NCBI GenBank assembly: GCA_033763935.1
Contig: JANRJO010000005.1
Coordinates: 47,826-111,825, forward strand
From: DALYJJ01 sp033763935
GTDB taxonomy: Bacteria; Acidobacteriota; Terriglobia; Bryobacterales; Bryobacteraceae
Direction: 5' to 3'
Length of the DNA stretch: 64,000 nt
Position numbers and translations under genes: made by a program
Part shown: positions 45,253 to 54,295 of the stretch, one piece after another
How the letters are laid out: every line of letters begins with the position of its first letter
How positions within the stretch are numbered: position 1 is the first letter of the stretch
Notes under the pieces: model-generated
Told to the model about the DNA's origin: nothing
Seen by the model: the letters and a program-made list of their open reading frames with translations, nothing else
Database searches by the model: none

Positions 45253-47714
45253 TCGTACCTCAAGGCGACAGTCGGGTCAAGGCGTGCAGCCCGACGCGCG
45301 GGAAGGTAGCAGGCAAGGGCCGCTACGAGGGCCATGGTTCCCGCCACGCTGGCGAACGTGAGCGGATCGGTTGCTTCTACTTCGAACAACAGAGTCTTTA
45401 ACCACCGGGTAAGCGCCAACGCGGCGACCGTCCCGGCAAGCAAACCGCCGAGGGCAAGCTTCATGCCGCCGGCCACCACCATGCGCAGGACGTCGCCTTC
45501 GCGCGCCCCTAAGGCCATGCGAACGCCGATTTCTCCCGTGCGTTGCGCCACCGCGTAGGACATCACGCCATACACGCCCACCGCGGCCAGCACCAGCGCG
45601 ATGAACGCGAAGATCGAAAGCAGCGCGGTGCGGAAGCGGGGCTGTGCCACCGAGCGCGCCAGCAATTCGTCCGCCGCCCGAACCTCCGACACCGGCTGGT
45701 TCGGCGCCACGTCGCGAATCGCCCGCGTGATCGCGGGAGCCAGCAGCATCGGGTCACTCTGCGTGCGAACCACCAGGCTCAGGAACCCGACCGCCAGGTG
45801 CGCCACCGGATAGTACACCGTCGCGCGCACCTCTCCGTCCGGACCGTTGTACTTGATGTCCCCCACCACGCCGATGATCTCGCCCGGCTTGTCATCGCCC
45901 ATCCGAACCTTCAGTTGCTTCCCGATCGGATCTTCGTTCGGGAAGATCTGCCGGACCAGCGCCTCGGTGACCACGAAACGCCGCGGCGCCTCCGGCCGGT
46001 TGTCCGCCTCCGTCATCCATCGCCCGCGCAGGAGCGGGATGCCCAAGGTCTCGAAGTAGCCGGGCATCACGGGCCGCGCTTCTGTCACCGGAAACTCGCC
46101 CGCAGCCGGCTCCGGCCGCCCAACCACCGAAAACGAAGTTGCCGCGCCGGGACCGGTCAGCGGCAGCCAGGTGATTCCGCTCGCGGAGCTGACGCCGGGC
46201 ACACGGCGAATGCGATCGAACAAGGCATTATAGAACTGGACCTGGCCGTTCGCCTCGCGGAACTTCGGATCGCGCGGCAGGTTTAGCTGCATCGTCAAAA
46301 GCCCGTGCGGCTGGAAGCCCGGCTCCACGGCGAGCAGCTTCGAGAAGCTCCGGATCATCAGACCCGCGCCGGTCAGCAACACCAGAGAGAGAGCCACCTG
46401 CACCACGACGAACGCGTTCCGCAGCCGTCCCCCGCCGCTCAGCGAACCGCCCGGACGCCCGCCCTCCTTCAGCGTGTCATTCAAGTTCACGCGGCCCGCG
46501 GCAAGCGCCGGCGACAGACCGAAAACGATCCCCGTCACCACCGCGAGCAGGCCGGTATACAGCAGCACGCGCCCGTCTAAAGCTATCTCGTCGAGCCGCG
46601 GCAGCCCCTGCGGCTTCGCCAGCCGCAGTGCTTCCACGCCGAGGTAGGCGAGGACCACGCCGAGCGCCGCGCCCGCGAGGGCGAGCAGCACGCTCTCCGT
46701 CAGCAGTTGCCGGATCAGCCGCCCGCGCACCGCGCCTAGCGAGAGGCGCACTGCCATCTCCCGCCGCCGCGCTGCTGCCCGCGACAGCAACAGGTTCGCC
46801 ACGTTCGCGCACGCAATCAGCAGCACGAATCCGACCGCCCCCAAAAACACCAGCAGAGCCGTCCGCACGCCTCGCGTCATGTTCTCCTGCAGGGGAACGA
46901 CGTTCACGCTCCAGTTTTTGTTGAACTCCGGATAGCGCTGCTCCAGCCGCGCCGCGATTCCCTTTAACTCCGCCTGCGCCTGTGCCGCCGGCACCCCCGG
47001 CTTCAGCCGCGCCACAACCCGCAGATAGCGCCCTGCCCGCTGCCGGTAATTCCTCGCCGGATCCAGTTGGAACGCCGTCCAGAACTGCGGCTGCCGTCCG
47101 ATAGCAGGCAAATTCGCCGGCATCACCCCCACCACGTTCACCGGCTGGCTGTCCATTGTGATCGAGCGGCCGATGATGGAAGGGTCTCCGCCAAAACGAC
47201 GCTGCCAGAGCCCGTGGCTCAGCACCACCGCGCGCGCCTCGCGAATCCCAGCTTCCTCCGCCCTGAAAGTGCGCCCCAACTTCGGCTGCACGCCGAGCAC
47301 CTCGAAGTACCCAGGCTCCACCAGATCTACCGCCAACTCCTCCGGATCACCGTAGCCCGTCAGGTTCATCGTCATCCCCTGCAACAGGCTCCACGACTCG
47401 AATGACTTGGCCTCGTTCTTCCAGTCCAGGTAGTTGGCGGGCGCAACTACGTTGAAGGGGCGATCCCTTCCAATGTTGTGCTCCCAGATCATCACCAGCC
47501 GTTCGGGTTCACGAAAGCCTAACGGCCGGAGCAGGACGCCGTCTACAACGGTAAAGATCGCCGTGTTGGCGCCAATCCCAAGCGCCAGGGCGGACACGGC
47601 CAAGAGAGTGAACGCCCGGTTCTTCCAGAACAGACGAAACGCGAACTTGACGTCGGTCGCAAGCGTGGCGCCCAGGGTCCGCATGAGGGCGAGACGCGGC
47701 ACGCTGAGGGCCAC
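45249..47714 (-). CDS. ADOP-type ABC permease (MacB/FtsX-like), 821 aa
   Basis: This is the second of three such permeases. It has an N-terminal helix (FTLLAVSALALGIGANTAIF), a first MacB-like periplasmic domain, the central helices (LLIACANVANLLLSRAAARR), a second periplasmic domain, and C-terminal helices with GVYGVMSYAVAQRTGEIGVR and the closing ARLDPTVALRYE. I report the GTG at 47714 because AGG lies about 10 bases upstream. An in-frame ATG at 47684 has no such site but also fits the family start. It is encoded with the truncated DUF4097-like gene and beside the NtrYX-like pair, which suggests a regulated export module. Confidence 0.9.
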   Translation of the reverse strand: MALSVPRLALMRTLGATLATDVKFAFRLFWKNRAFTLLAVSALALGIGANTAIFTVVDGVLLRPLGFREPERLVMIWEHNIGRDRPFNVVAPANYLDWKNEAKSFESWSLLQGMTMNLTGYGDPEELAVDLVEPGYFEVLGVQPKLGRTFRAEEAGIREARAVVLSHGLWQRRFGGDPSIIGRSITMDSQPVNVVGVMPANLPAIGRQPQFWTAFQLDPARNYRQRAGRYLRVVARLKPGVPAAQAQAELKGIAARLEQRYPEFNKNWSVNVVPLQENMTRGVRTALLVFLGAVGFVLLIACANVANLLLSRAAARRREMAVRLSLGAVRGRLIRQLLTESVLLALAGAALGVVLAYLGVEALRLAKPQGLPRLDEIALDGRVLLYTGLLAVVTGIVFGLSPALAAGRVNLNDTLKEGGRPGGSLSGGGRLRNAFVVVQVALSLVLLTGAGLMIRSFSKLLAVEPGFQPHGLLTMQLNLPRDPKFREANGQVQFYNALFDRIRRVPGVSSASGITWLPLTGPGAATSFSVVGRPEPAAGEFPVTEARPVMPGYFETLGIPLLRGRWMTEADNRPEAPRRFVVTEALVRQIFPNEDPIGKQLKVRMGDDKPGEIIGVVGDIKYNGPDGEVRATVYYPVAHLAVGFLSLVVRTQSDPMLLAPAITRAIRDVAPNQPVSEVRAADELLARSVAQPRFRTALLSIFAFIALVLAAVGVYGVMSYAVAQRTGEIGVRMALGAREGDVLRMVVAGGMKLALGGLLAGTVAALALTRWLKTLLFEVEATDPLTFASVAGTMALVAALACYLPARRAARLDPTVALRYE

Positions 47715-47839
47715 CTCGAAACCTACGATTCATTGCCTTCTTCTCCCGGGGCAGTGTTCGCAAATGGGACGGGATGTGCGTCCCTGCTACAATGCGCACC
47801 ATGAAGTGCACACTGTAACTGGGAACACTCGCCGTTGTC

Positions 47840-48325
47840 GTGCCGGCTTTGGCGCAGTCCGGCACCCCCGTCATGGGCGCGATCCTGCCGCGTTATCAGA
47901 CGGCGAAGATGAACATGGTGGAAGCGGCACAGGCCATGCCGGAGGAAAGTTACAACTATAAATTGACTCCGGCGCAAAGAAGCTTCGGCGAGTGGATCGA
48001 GCACAATGCCGGAATGAATTACAGCATGTGCGCCCAGATCACCGGTAAGCCGGCGAGCGACGCACCTAAAGTGACTGCTACGAGCCCTAAAGCCGAGTTA
48101 GTGAAGGCCCTGGAAAGCTCGTTTGCCTTCTGCGATTCCGCCTTCCAGTCCATGACCGATGAGAAGGCGGTGCAACCCGTAACATTGGGCAGCCGCCAGT
48201 ACGTTCCCGTGAACATCATGGTCGCGCTTTTGACTAACTGGTACGGCCACTACGGCAATATGGTCGGCTACCTCCGGACCAAGGGCATCACGCCTCCGTC
48301 CACGGCACGCTCGCAGAAGAAGTAG
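47840..48325 (+). CDS. DinB-family protein with TAA in its signal peptide
   Basis: The reading frame from GTG 47840 gives 161 residues of a DinB/YfiT-like four-helix bundle, with MNMVEAAQAMPEESYNYKLT, FGEWIEHNAGMNYSMCAQI and LLTNWYGHYGNMVGYLR. The His/His/His metal site of the family seems only partly present (His8 and others are unclear). Upstream in the same frame lies ATG 47801, which gives MKCTL, then TAA at 47816-47818, then LGTLAVVVPALAQ, a clear signal-peptide core and cleavage site. So the export signal is cut by a stop codon. Translation from GTG 47840 would make a cytoplasmic or poorly exported form. The protein may be a recent pseudogene. Confidence 0.7.
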   Translation: MPALAQSGTPVMGAILPRYQTAKMNMVEAAQAMPEESYNYKLTPAQRSFGEWIEHNAGMNYSMCAQITGKPASDAPKVTATSPKAELVKALESSFAFCDSAFQSMTDEKAVQPVTLGSRQYVPVNIMVALLTNWYGHYGNMVGYLRTKGITPPSTARSQKK

Positions 48326-50893
48326 CTACCGCTCGTCGTCCTCGATCTCGAGGGAGAGGGGGGCGAGCACTGCACGCTTCGTTCCCGGATACGGCGTGTT
48401 CCAACCGCGCGTGGCGCCCCACAAGATCCGGTTCAGCCGGTCCGACGGCACATCGTCGGGCCGGCTCCAACGCATCTTCCGTGAGGCCGCCGCTGCCTTC
48501 CGCGCCTCCCCCGTCAGTTTCTTCTCCGGCGGGTTCAGCTCATCCAGCGACTGCGACGGCTGCACCGCCTCATACCCGGCGAAGTCCGGCACATCCTGAA
48601 AACTGGCCCGCATATCGTTCGCGATGAGTTCGAACAGCGACAGCGCCGGCAGCCCCAGAATCAGCCCGATCGTCTTCGTCATGCTCTGGTGGGCGTAGAA
48701 CGTCGAGTCGATGTGCCCCCGCCGGATGTAGGGGCTGATTGCCAGAGCCACCGTGCGATGCCCGTCCACGTGGTCCACACCGTCCTGCGCATCGTCCTCC
48801 ACCACGAAAATCGCCATGGATTTCCAGAACGGCGTCTTCGTCAGGCCTTCGACAATTTGCCCCAGCGCCAGATCGTTATCCGCCACCATCGCCTTCGGCG
48901 TCGACTTCTCCGCCCAGGTGCCGAAGGTATGGTCGCCCGGCAACTGCACGATCACCAGGTTCGGCATCGAGCCTTGCGTCACCCATTGCTTCACGTCGTG
49001 GAGGAAAATTCGCGCCCGAATCACATCGGGGATGGAGTTCGTGTAGCTAGGGTAGTTCGGTGAGAGGATCTTGTTCAAAGCTACGATTGGAGCTATCGTT
49101 TGAAACTCCCGAGAGAAATCATCGCCCTTGGCCCAACGGGCTAGGAGGTTGATCCGATCTTCCGCGTTGACCGCCCCATAATAGCCTGCATACTCACCGT
49201 ACACACGAACCGTCTTCTTCTTAGCGAGCGCCGCATCCCAGATGAAGCCGCCTTTTGAGTGTGCCAGAGGGTCGGATCCGTCGAACGGAAGGCTTCGCCC
49301 GGTGTACCCCGGCCACAGCACGTAGCCGACTTCGTTCCCCTGCGTCAGCCACTGATGCCCGTCCGCGCTGTTACCGCCCGTCGCATAGAAGTTGTCAAGC
49401 AGCACGAACTGCTTCGCCAGCCGCCGGTGATTCGGCGTGACGTCCTCGCCGAACATCACCAGCGACGGATCTCCGTTGCCTTGCGGCAGGTCGCCGAACA
49501 CCTGGTCGTAAGTGCGGTTCTCCTTGATGATGTAGACCACATGCTCGATGAGCGACGGCTCTCCCGAGCGCGCCGGAATCGCGACCGGCTCGGCTCGGAG
49601 ATTGGGTCGTGCCGCCGGCTTCGCAGGCCCGATTGAGAGACGGTTGTTCTCCGCCACCGCCGTCGTATAACTCGCTAGCTGCGGCTTATCGGGGATCTCC
49701 ACCACATGCACGGCCCCGCGATACTCCAGCGCATGCCGCCGCGAAGGCTCTTCGCGCCACCCGCTTCCTGCGCCGAGTAGCGAGGCCACAGCGAGTTGCC
49801 GCCCGTCCGGGCTGAGCGACAGCGCATTCGGATACCAGGCCGTCGGAATCAGCCCGTCGATGGCGCCGGCCCGTGCGGTACTCAGCACTGCCACCGCGTT
49901 GATGCCGCCGCAGGCCACATACAGCGTCGTCCCATCCGCCGAGAGCGCGAGCGCCGTCGGAGCCACCCCGGGCGCCTTCTCTGAAAACGGCTGAATGGGC
50001 CATGTGTAGAGCAGGCGGTTGGTTTTCGTGTCGATCACCGACACGCTGTCGGCGTTGTTGTTCGCGACGTACACGCGCGCGCGCGCCTCGTCCCAAACGA
50101 TTCCCGTCGGCGCGAGGTCCACGGCGATCTCCGCCACCGCTTTCCCTGATATCAGATCGAACCGCGTCACGGTGCCGCTCGCCGCAACGCCGCGCGCGTC
50201 CACCACCATCCGGTCCGCAGTCTTCTCGAAACCCATCGGCGCGCTCAGGTCCTTCGGCTGCGGCAGCCGGCCGCCCCAGTTCGTCACGAAAGCCTCGGTT
50301 CCGTTCTCGTTCAACGCCACGCCGAAGGGCGCGATGCTCGTCGGCACGGTCGATAGCAGCTCGCCGGATTCCGCGTTGAGAATCGCGAGCTTGTTGTCAT
50401 ACAGCAGCGGGATCGCGGCGATCCGCCGCCCGTCTCCCCTCGGTTTCCGCGCCACCGCCGGCGCCCCTGCCAGGTGCTTACCGAGCTCGGCGGCCAATTC
50501 GACCAACTCATCCTGGCCCACCGTCACCAGCCGCACCTTCGTCACCCAGTCTTCGCCCACCTTCACCGAGCCGCTCACCAAAGGCCGCTGCCGGACGGGA
50601 TCGAACACAACCCCCTGCAGCCCGGGGTTGCCGCCGAGCTCGTGTGTCGAGAGGACGCGGTTCTCCTTGAAGTCGAAGTGCACCAGCCGGCGGCCGTTCA
50701 GGACCCACAAGCGGCTGGCCGGTGCGCCGAACGCGACACCGTGCACGCGCCCGTTGAAAATCGCCGGTATGCCCGCCGGCGTGATGGCTTGCCGGGTGGT
50801 GACAACACCAGGGTCGGTGACCGAGCGCACGGGTCGCCCGGCGGTCTGGGCGAGTAAGATCGCCGGCGCAACCGCAAGAATGATGGCTCTCAC
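48326..50893 (-). CDS. Exported YncE-type propeller fused to a phosphoesterase domain, 855 aa
   Basis: The GTG start at 50893 overlaps the ALDH stop by four bases and begins a signal peptide (about 1-15). Residues 40-400 form a YncE/NHL-like propeller: VHGVAFGAPASRLWVLNG, PFGVALNENGTEAFVTNWGG, ARVYVANNNADSVSVID, ALALSADGTTLYVACGG. Residues 440-760 form an alkaline-phosphatase-superfamily phosphoesterase (IEHVVYIIKENRTYDQVFGD, NLVIVQLPGDHTFGTW, DDAQDGVDHVDGHRTVALAI). Family members include phospholipase C-like and acid phosphatase enzymes. The substrate is unknown. Confidence 0.88.
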   Translation of the reverse strand: MRAIILAVAPAILLAQTAGRPVRSVTDPGVVTTRQAITPAGIPAIFNGRVHGVAFGAPASRLWVLNGRRLVHFDFKENRVLSTHELGGNPGLQGVVFDPVRQRPLVSGSVKVGEDWVTKVRLVTVGQDELVELAAELGKHLAGAPAVARKPRGDGRRIAAIPLLYDNKLAILNAESGELLSTVPTSIAPFGVALNENGTEAFVTNWGGRLPQPKDLSAPMGFEKTADRMVVDARGVAASGTVTRFDLISGKAVAEIAVDLAPTGIVWDEARARVYVANNNADSVSVIDTKTNRLLYTWPIQPFSEKAPGVAPTALALSADGTTLYVACGGINAVAVLSTARAGAIDGLIPTAWYPNALSLSPDGRQLAVASLLGAGSGWREEPSRRHALEYRGAVHVVEIPDKPQLASYTTAVAENNRLSIGPAKPAARPNLRAEPVAIPARSGEPSLIEHVVYIIKENRTYDQVFGDLPQGNGDPSLVMFGEDVTPNHRRLAKQFVLLDNFYATGGNSADGHQWLTQGNEVGYVLWPGYTGRSLPFDGSDPLAHSKGGFIWDAALAKKKTVRVYGEYAGYYGAVNAEDRINLLARWAKGDDFSREFQTIAPIVALNKILSPNYPSYTNSIPDVIRARIFLHDVKQWVTQGSMPNLVIVQLPGDHTFGTWAEKSTPKAMVADNDLALGQIVEGLTKTPFWKSMAIFVVEDDAQDGVDHVDGHRTVALAISPYIRRGHIDSTFYAHQSMTKTIGLILGLPALSLFELIANDMRASFQDVPDFAGYEAVQPSQSLDELNPPEKKLTGEARKAAAASRKMRWSRPDDVPSDRLNRILWGATRGWNTPYPGTKRAVLAPLSLEIEDDER

Positions 50894-52428
50894 AATTCGA
50901 AATGAATCCCCTGCGCGAGTGGCAGATTGGTGCTGTAGTTGATCGTCACCGTCTGGCGCCGCATGTACGCCTTCCACGAATCGGAGCCCGCTTCGCGCCC
51001 GCCGCCGGTCTCTTTCTCACCGCCGAACGCCCCGCCGATCTCCGCCCCGCTGGTGCCGATGTTGATGTTGGCAATGCCGCAATCGCTGCCGCGCGCGCTC
51101 AGGAACGCCTCGGCGCTCAGCAGGTTGGTGGTGAACATCGCCGACGAGAGCCCCTGCGGGACGTCGTTGTGCCAGGCCAGCGCCTGCTCGATCTCGTCGA
51201 ACTCCATGATGTGCAGGATCGGCGCAAAAATCTCTTCCTTCACCACCGGCATCTCCGCGCGGGACCGCACCAGTGTCGGCTCCACGAAGAACCCCGGCCG
51301 GTCCACCACCTTGCCTCCGCAGAGAATCTCGCCGCCCTGTTCGCGAATGCGCTCGAGGCCCTCGACGTAATCCTTCACCGCACTCTTGCTCACCAACGGC
51401 CCCATCAGTGTGGAGGCCTCGAGGGGATTCCCGATCCGCACCTGCCCGTAGGCCGCCTTCAGTTGATCGGTAAATCTCTCGGCGATTCCCCGCTGCAGGA
51501 ACAGCCGCCGGATCGTCGTGCATCGCTGCCCCGCCGTCCCCACTGCGCCGAACAAGACCGCGCGCAGCGCCAGGTCGGTGTTCGCGTCGTTCATCACGAT
51601 GACGCCGTTGTTGCCGCCCAACTCGAGCAGCGAGCGTCCCAGCCGCCGCGCCACGCGTTCCGCCACACGCACGCCCATCTGCGACGAGCCGGTGAAGCTC
51701 ACCAGCGGCACACGCTTATCGTTGAGCATCCGCTCGCCCACCGTCGCGCCGCGCCCGATCACCAGCCCCAGCACGCCCGGATACCCGTTGCGGTCCATCA
51801 CCCGCTTCGCGATCGTATGCACCGCGATCGCGCACAGGGGCGTGTCCGACGAAGGCTTCCACACCACGCAGTCCCCGCACACCAGCGCGATCATCGCGTT
51901 CCAGGACCAGACGGCAACCGGAAAATTGAACGCCGTGATCACCCCTGCCACGCCCAGCGGATGCCACTGCTCATACATGCGATGGCCGGGCCGTTCGCTG
52001 TGCATCGAAAGCCCGTAGAGCTGCCGCGAAAGCCCCACCGCGAAGTCCGCGATGTCGATCATCTCCTGGACCTCGCCCTTGCCCTCGGCCAGGATCTTGC
52101 CTATCTCGAGCGACACCAACGCGCCGAGTTCGTCCTTGTGCCGGCGCAGTTCCTCGCCGATTTGCCGAACTACTTCTCCGCGCGCGGGCGCAGGGACCAA
52201 CCGCCAGCGCTCGAACGCCTGCGCGGCCTGGTACATCACCTCGTCGTACTCTTCCTGGTCGGCCTGGCGAACGCTGGCGATCTCGGACCCGTCAGCCGGG
52301 TTCAGCGAAACGAGTTCCCCTCCCGAAGGGTTGTCGATCCACTCCGCAGCGCACGCGCCCGAGTTACTGCGGGCGACGCCCAATGGCTCGAGGATGTCGT
52401 ACTTCGATTGCGTATCGAGTCCTTGCAT
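50890..52428 (-). CDS. Aldehyde dehydrogenase, ALDH7/aminoadipate-semialdehyde type
   Basis: The 512-residue NAD-dependent enzyme shows FNFPVAVWSWN (Asn168), the catalytic Cys303 in GTAGQRCTTI and Glu269 in LLELGG. The C-terminal signature GEKETGGGREAGSDSWKAY is characteristic of the ALDH7 (antiquitin, AmaB) group. Those enzymes oxidise alpha-aminoadipate semialdehyde in lysine breakdown and also related aldehydes. A different substrate cannot be excluded. I chose ATG 52428, 10 bases behind GGAGG. Upstream lies a long leader with strong secondary structure (52482-52582). Its stop overlaps the downstream phosphoesterase start. Confidence 0.93.
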   Translation of the reverse strand: MQGLDTQSKYDILEPLGVARSNSGACAAEWIDNPSGGELVSLNPADGSEIASVRQADQEEYDEVMYQAAQAFERWRLVPAPARGEVVRQIGEELRRHKDELGALVSLEIGKILAEGKGEVQEMIDIADFAVGLSRQLYGLSMHSERPGHRMYEQWHPLGVAGVITAFNFPVAVWSWNAMIALVCGDCVVWKPSSDTPLCAIAVHTIAKRVMDRNGYPGVLGLVIGRGATVGERMLNDKRVPLVSFTGSSQMGVRVAERVARRLGRSLLELGGNNGVIVMNDANTDLALRAVLFGAVGTAGQRCTTIRRLFLQRGIAERFTDQLKAAYGQVRIGNPLEASTLMGPLVSKSAVKDYVEGLERIREQGGEILCGGKVVDRPGFFVEPTLVRSRAEMPVVKEEIFAPILHIMEFDEIEQALAWHNDVPQGLSSAMFTTNLLSAEAFLSARGSDCGIANINIGTSGAEIGGAFGGEKETGGGREAGSDSWKAYMRRQTVTINYSTNLPLAQGIHFEL

Positions 52429-52481
52429 GGACTGGCCGCCTCCACTCACGCAATCGTCTCACAGGACGAAGAGGTGTGGGG

Positions 52482-52582
52482 GCATCGGCGTCGCGCAGCT
52501 CCCGTCTGACCGCGAGCGTTGGGCGTTCAGGGAATCAGTAAGCGCGAGGGTGGAGCCGAGGAACAGTGACGGGCGCCGATGC
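52482..52582 (-). ncRNA. Candidate structured leader RNA upstream of the aldehyde dehydrogenase
   Basis: Complementary segments form a long closing helix: GCATCGGCG (52482-52490) with CGCCGATGC (52574-52582), then, after a one-sided 10-nt loop, CCCGTC (52501-52506) with GACGGG (52568-52573). About 60 nt with further pairing potential lie inside. It lies in the 212-base gap between the parvulin gene and the dehydrogenase, both on the minus strand. It could be a riboswitch, an attenuator or a free small RNA. I could not match it to a known class such as the lysine, glycine or cobalamin riboswitch. Confidence 0.4.
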
Positions 52583-52640
52583 TGATGGCTGAATCATCGC
52601 ATGCGCCGCCCGCCAGGGAAACCCCGGAAAGTACCAAGTA

Positions 52641-53654
52641 CTACTGGGCAGATTTACCGAAGTAAGTCTCGTCAATGACTACGCCGGCCGACTTACGCAG
52701 GTCCTGGATGACCTTCCGTGCCGCTGCCGGCTTCGCCTGCTGCTCCAGCGTTCCCTTCACTTCCTCATACGGCTGCGTCTTATGCTCGTCGACCCGAATG
52801 AGGTGGTAGCCGAACTGCGTCTTCACCGGGTCGCTCACCTGTCCCACCGGAAGCGCGAACGCCGCCTGTTCGAAGGCGGGCACCATCTGGCCGCGCGAGA
52901 ACGTCCCCAACAGGCCCCCGCTCGCGCCCGACCCCGTGTCGTCAGACTCGGCTTTCGCCACTTCCGCGAAATCCGCGCCGCCCGCAATCTTCTTCTTGAG
53001 CTCCTGCGCCTTTGCCAGGGCCTCCTGCTCCGTCAGATCCTTCTGGTCTTTCTTGAGCGGGACCTGCGATCCCTGCATGCGCACTAAAATGTGCCGTGCG
53101 GAGATCTGCTCGAAGTTCGCCTTCCGGTCGTCGTACAGTTTGCGGAGCGAGGCGTCGTCCACCGCCGCGGTCTTCTGCAGTTCTTCAAACAGCGCCGACG
53201 CGAGCAAGTTCTGCCGCTGCAGTTCGAGCTGCCGGCGGACCTCAACGCTTTCGTTGAGCTTTCGCCGCTCCGCTTCGCGCGACATTACCTTCAAATCGGC
53301 GAGTTGCTCGGCCAGGCGCCGCTTGTTTGGGCCGGTCGCTTGCGCCCGCAATTGTTCCGGCAGGGAGCCGGCGAACTGCTCCCACTCGGCCCGGGTGATC
53401 TTCTCCTCGCCGACGGTTAACACCACGGCGTCCGGAGCAGTTTCAGGTGGCGCAACTGGCGCCGCGGCAGGAGCCGCAGCGGGCGCGGTGGCGGGAGCCG
53501 GGGCCGGCTTCGATTCGGTGGCCACCGGCGGTTTCGCCGCGGGCGCCGCTTTCGGCGCGGATGCAGCCGGTTTGGTCGCCGGCGGCTTCGCCGCGGGCGT
53601 CTGAGCGAGGAGCGCTGCCGCCGGCAGCATCAAAACAAAGAAGTACCTCATCAC
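52641..53654 (-). CDS. Exported parvulin-type peptidyl-prolyl isomerase (SurA/PpiC-like)
   Basis: The 337-residue protein has a signal peptide (1-18), a Pro/Ala/Lys-rich linker (about 19-72), a SurA-like helical chaperone part (ITRAEWEQFAGSLPEQLR, then RRLAEQLADLKVMSREAER) and a parvulin domain at about 188-300. The parvulin domain reads ARHILVRMQGSQVPLKK, FAEVAKAESDDTGSGASGG, LGTFSRGQMVPAFEQAAF and QFGYHLIRVDEHK. It should help fold outer-membrane or periplasmic proteins. It lies divergent from the ECF sigma gene at 53750 and upstream of the dehydrogenase leader. The low-complexity linker could reach through the periplasm. Confidence 0.93.
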   Translation of the reverse strand: MMRYFFVLMLPAAALLAQTPAAKPPATKPAASAPKAAPAAKPPVATESKPAPAPATAPAAAPAAAPVAPPETAPDAVVLTVGEEKITRAEWEQFAGSLPEQLRAQATGPNKRRLAEQLADLKVMSREAERRKLNESVEVRRQLELQRQNLLASALFEELQKTAAVDDASLRKLYDDRKANFEQISARHILVRMQGSQVPLKKDQKDLTEQEALAKAQELKKKIAGGADFAEVAKAESDDTGSGASGGLLGTFSRGQMVPAFEQAAFALPVGQVSDPVKTQFGYHLIRVDEHKTQPYEEVKGTLEQQAKPAAARKVIQDLRKSAGVVIDETYFGKSAQ

Positions 53655-53749
53655 TGCCTCTATTGTACCTGCCTCCGGCGGCCTCCCTCTGCCCGCAGCT
53701 TACTGATTTTCCTGCAATCTTTCCTTCCGCCGGTGCGTATCCGTGTACG

Positions 53750-54295
53750 ATGACGGAAGTGGCGCCGCAGGAAGACACCGCGGTGAGTTGGGCCGGAACG
53801 GTCGCCGGCGACAGCGACGCCTTTGCGCGCATTGTCCGCGAGCATCAGGCGATGGTGTTTAGCCTGGCCCTGCACTGCCTGGGCGACCGCGCGTCGGCCG
53901 AGGACCTCTCGCAGGACGTGTTCCTGCAGCTGCATCGAAACCTCGACCAGATCGAATCGCCGGCGCATCTGAAGTTCTGGCTGCGAAAAGTCGCATCGCA
54001 TCGCGCGATCGACGCTGCCCGCCGCCGCCGCTGGTGGCCGAAGTTTGGACTGGACGAGATTCCGGAGCCGGCGATACGAACACCGGCGGCCGACCCGCTG
54101 CTGATGCGGCGGCTGGCCAAAGTCGTTAAAACACTGCCCGAAACGCAGCGGGTGATTGTGGTCCTTCGCTACCAGGAGGACATGGACCCGAGTGAGATTG
54201 CCCAGGTGTTGGAGATGCCCGTCGCAACCGTGAAGAGCTACCTGCACCGGGCACTGGAGATGTTAAGGAAGAAGTTGGGAGGGAAGAAGGAATGA
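53750..54295 (+). CDS. ECF RNA polymerase sigma factor
   Basis: The 181-residue sigma factor shows region 2 (IVREHQAMVFSLALHCLGDR, ASAEDLSQDVFLQLHRNLD, FWLRKVASHRAIDAARRRRW) and region 4 (LPETQRVIVVLRYQEDMDPS, EIAQVLEMPVATVKSYLHRA). ATG at 53750 is chosen because the homologous part begins a few residues later. A longer frame upstream overlaps the divergent parvulin gene and is low-complexity. Its stop overlaps the next gene by four bases. With the small membrane protein and DUF4252 protein it forms a compact operon that probably responds to an envelope signal. Confidence 0.94.
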   Translation: MTEVAPQEDTAVSWAGTVAGDSDAFARIVREHQAMVFSLALHCLGDRASAEDLSQDVFLQLHRNLDQIESPAHLKFWLRKVASHRAIDAARRRRWWPKFGLDEIPEPAIRTPAADPLLMRRLAKVVKTLPETQRVIVVLRYQEDMDPSEIAQVLEMPVATVKSYLHRALEMLRKKLGGKKE

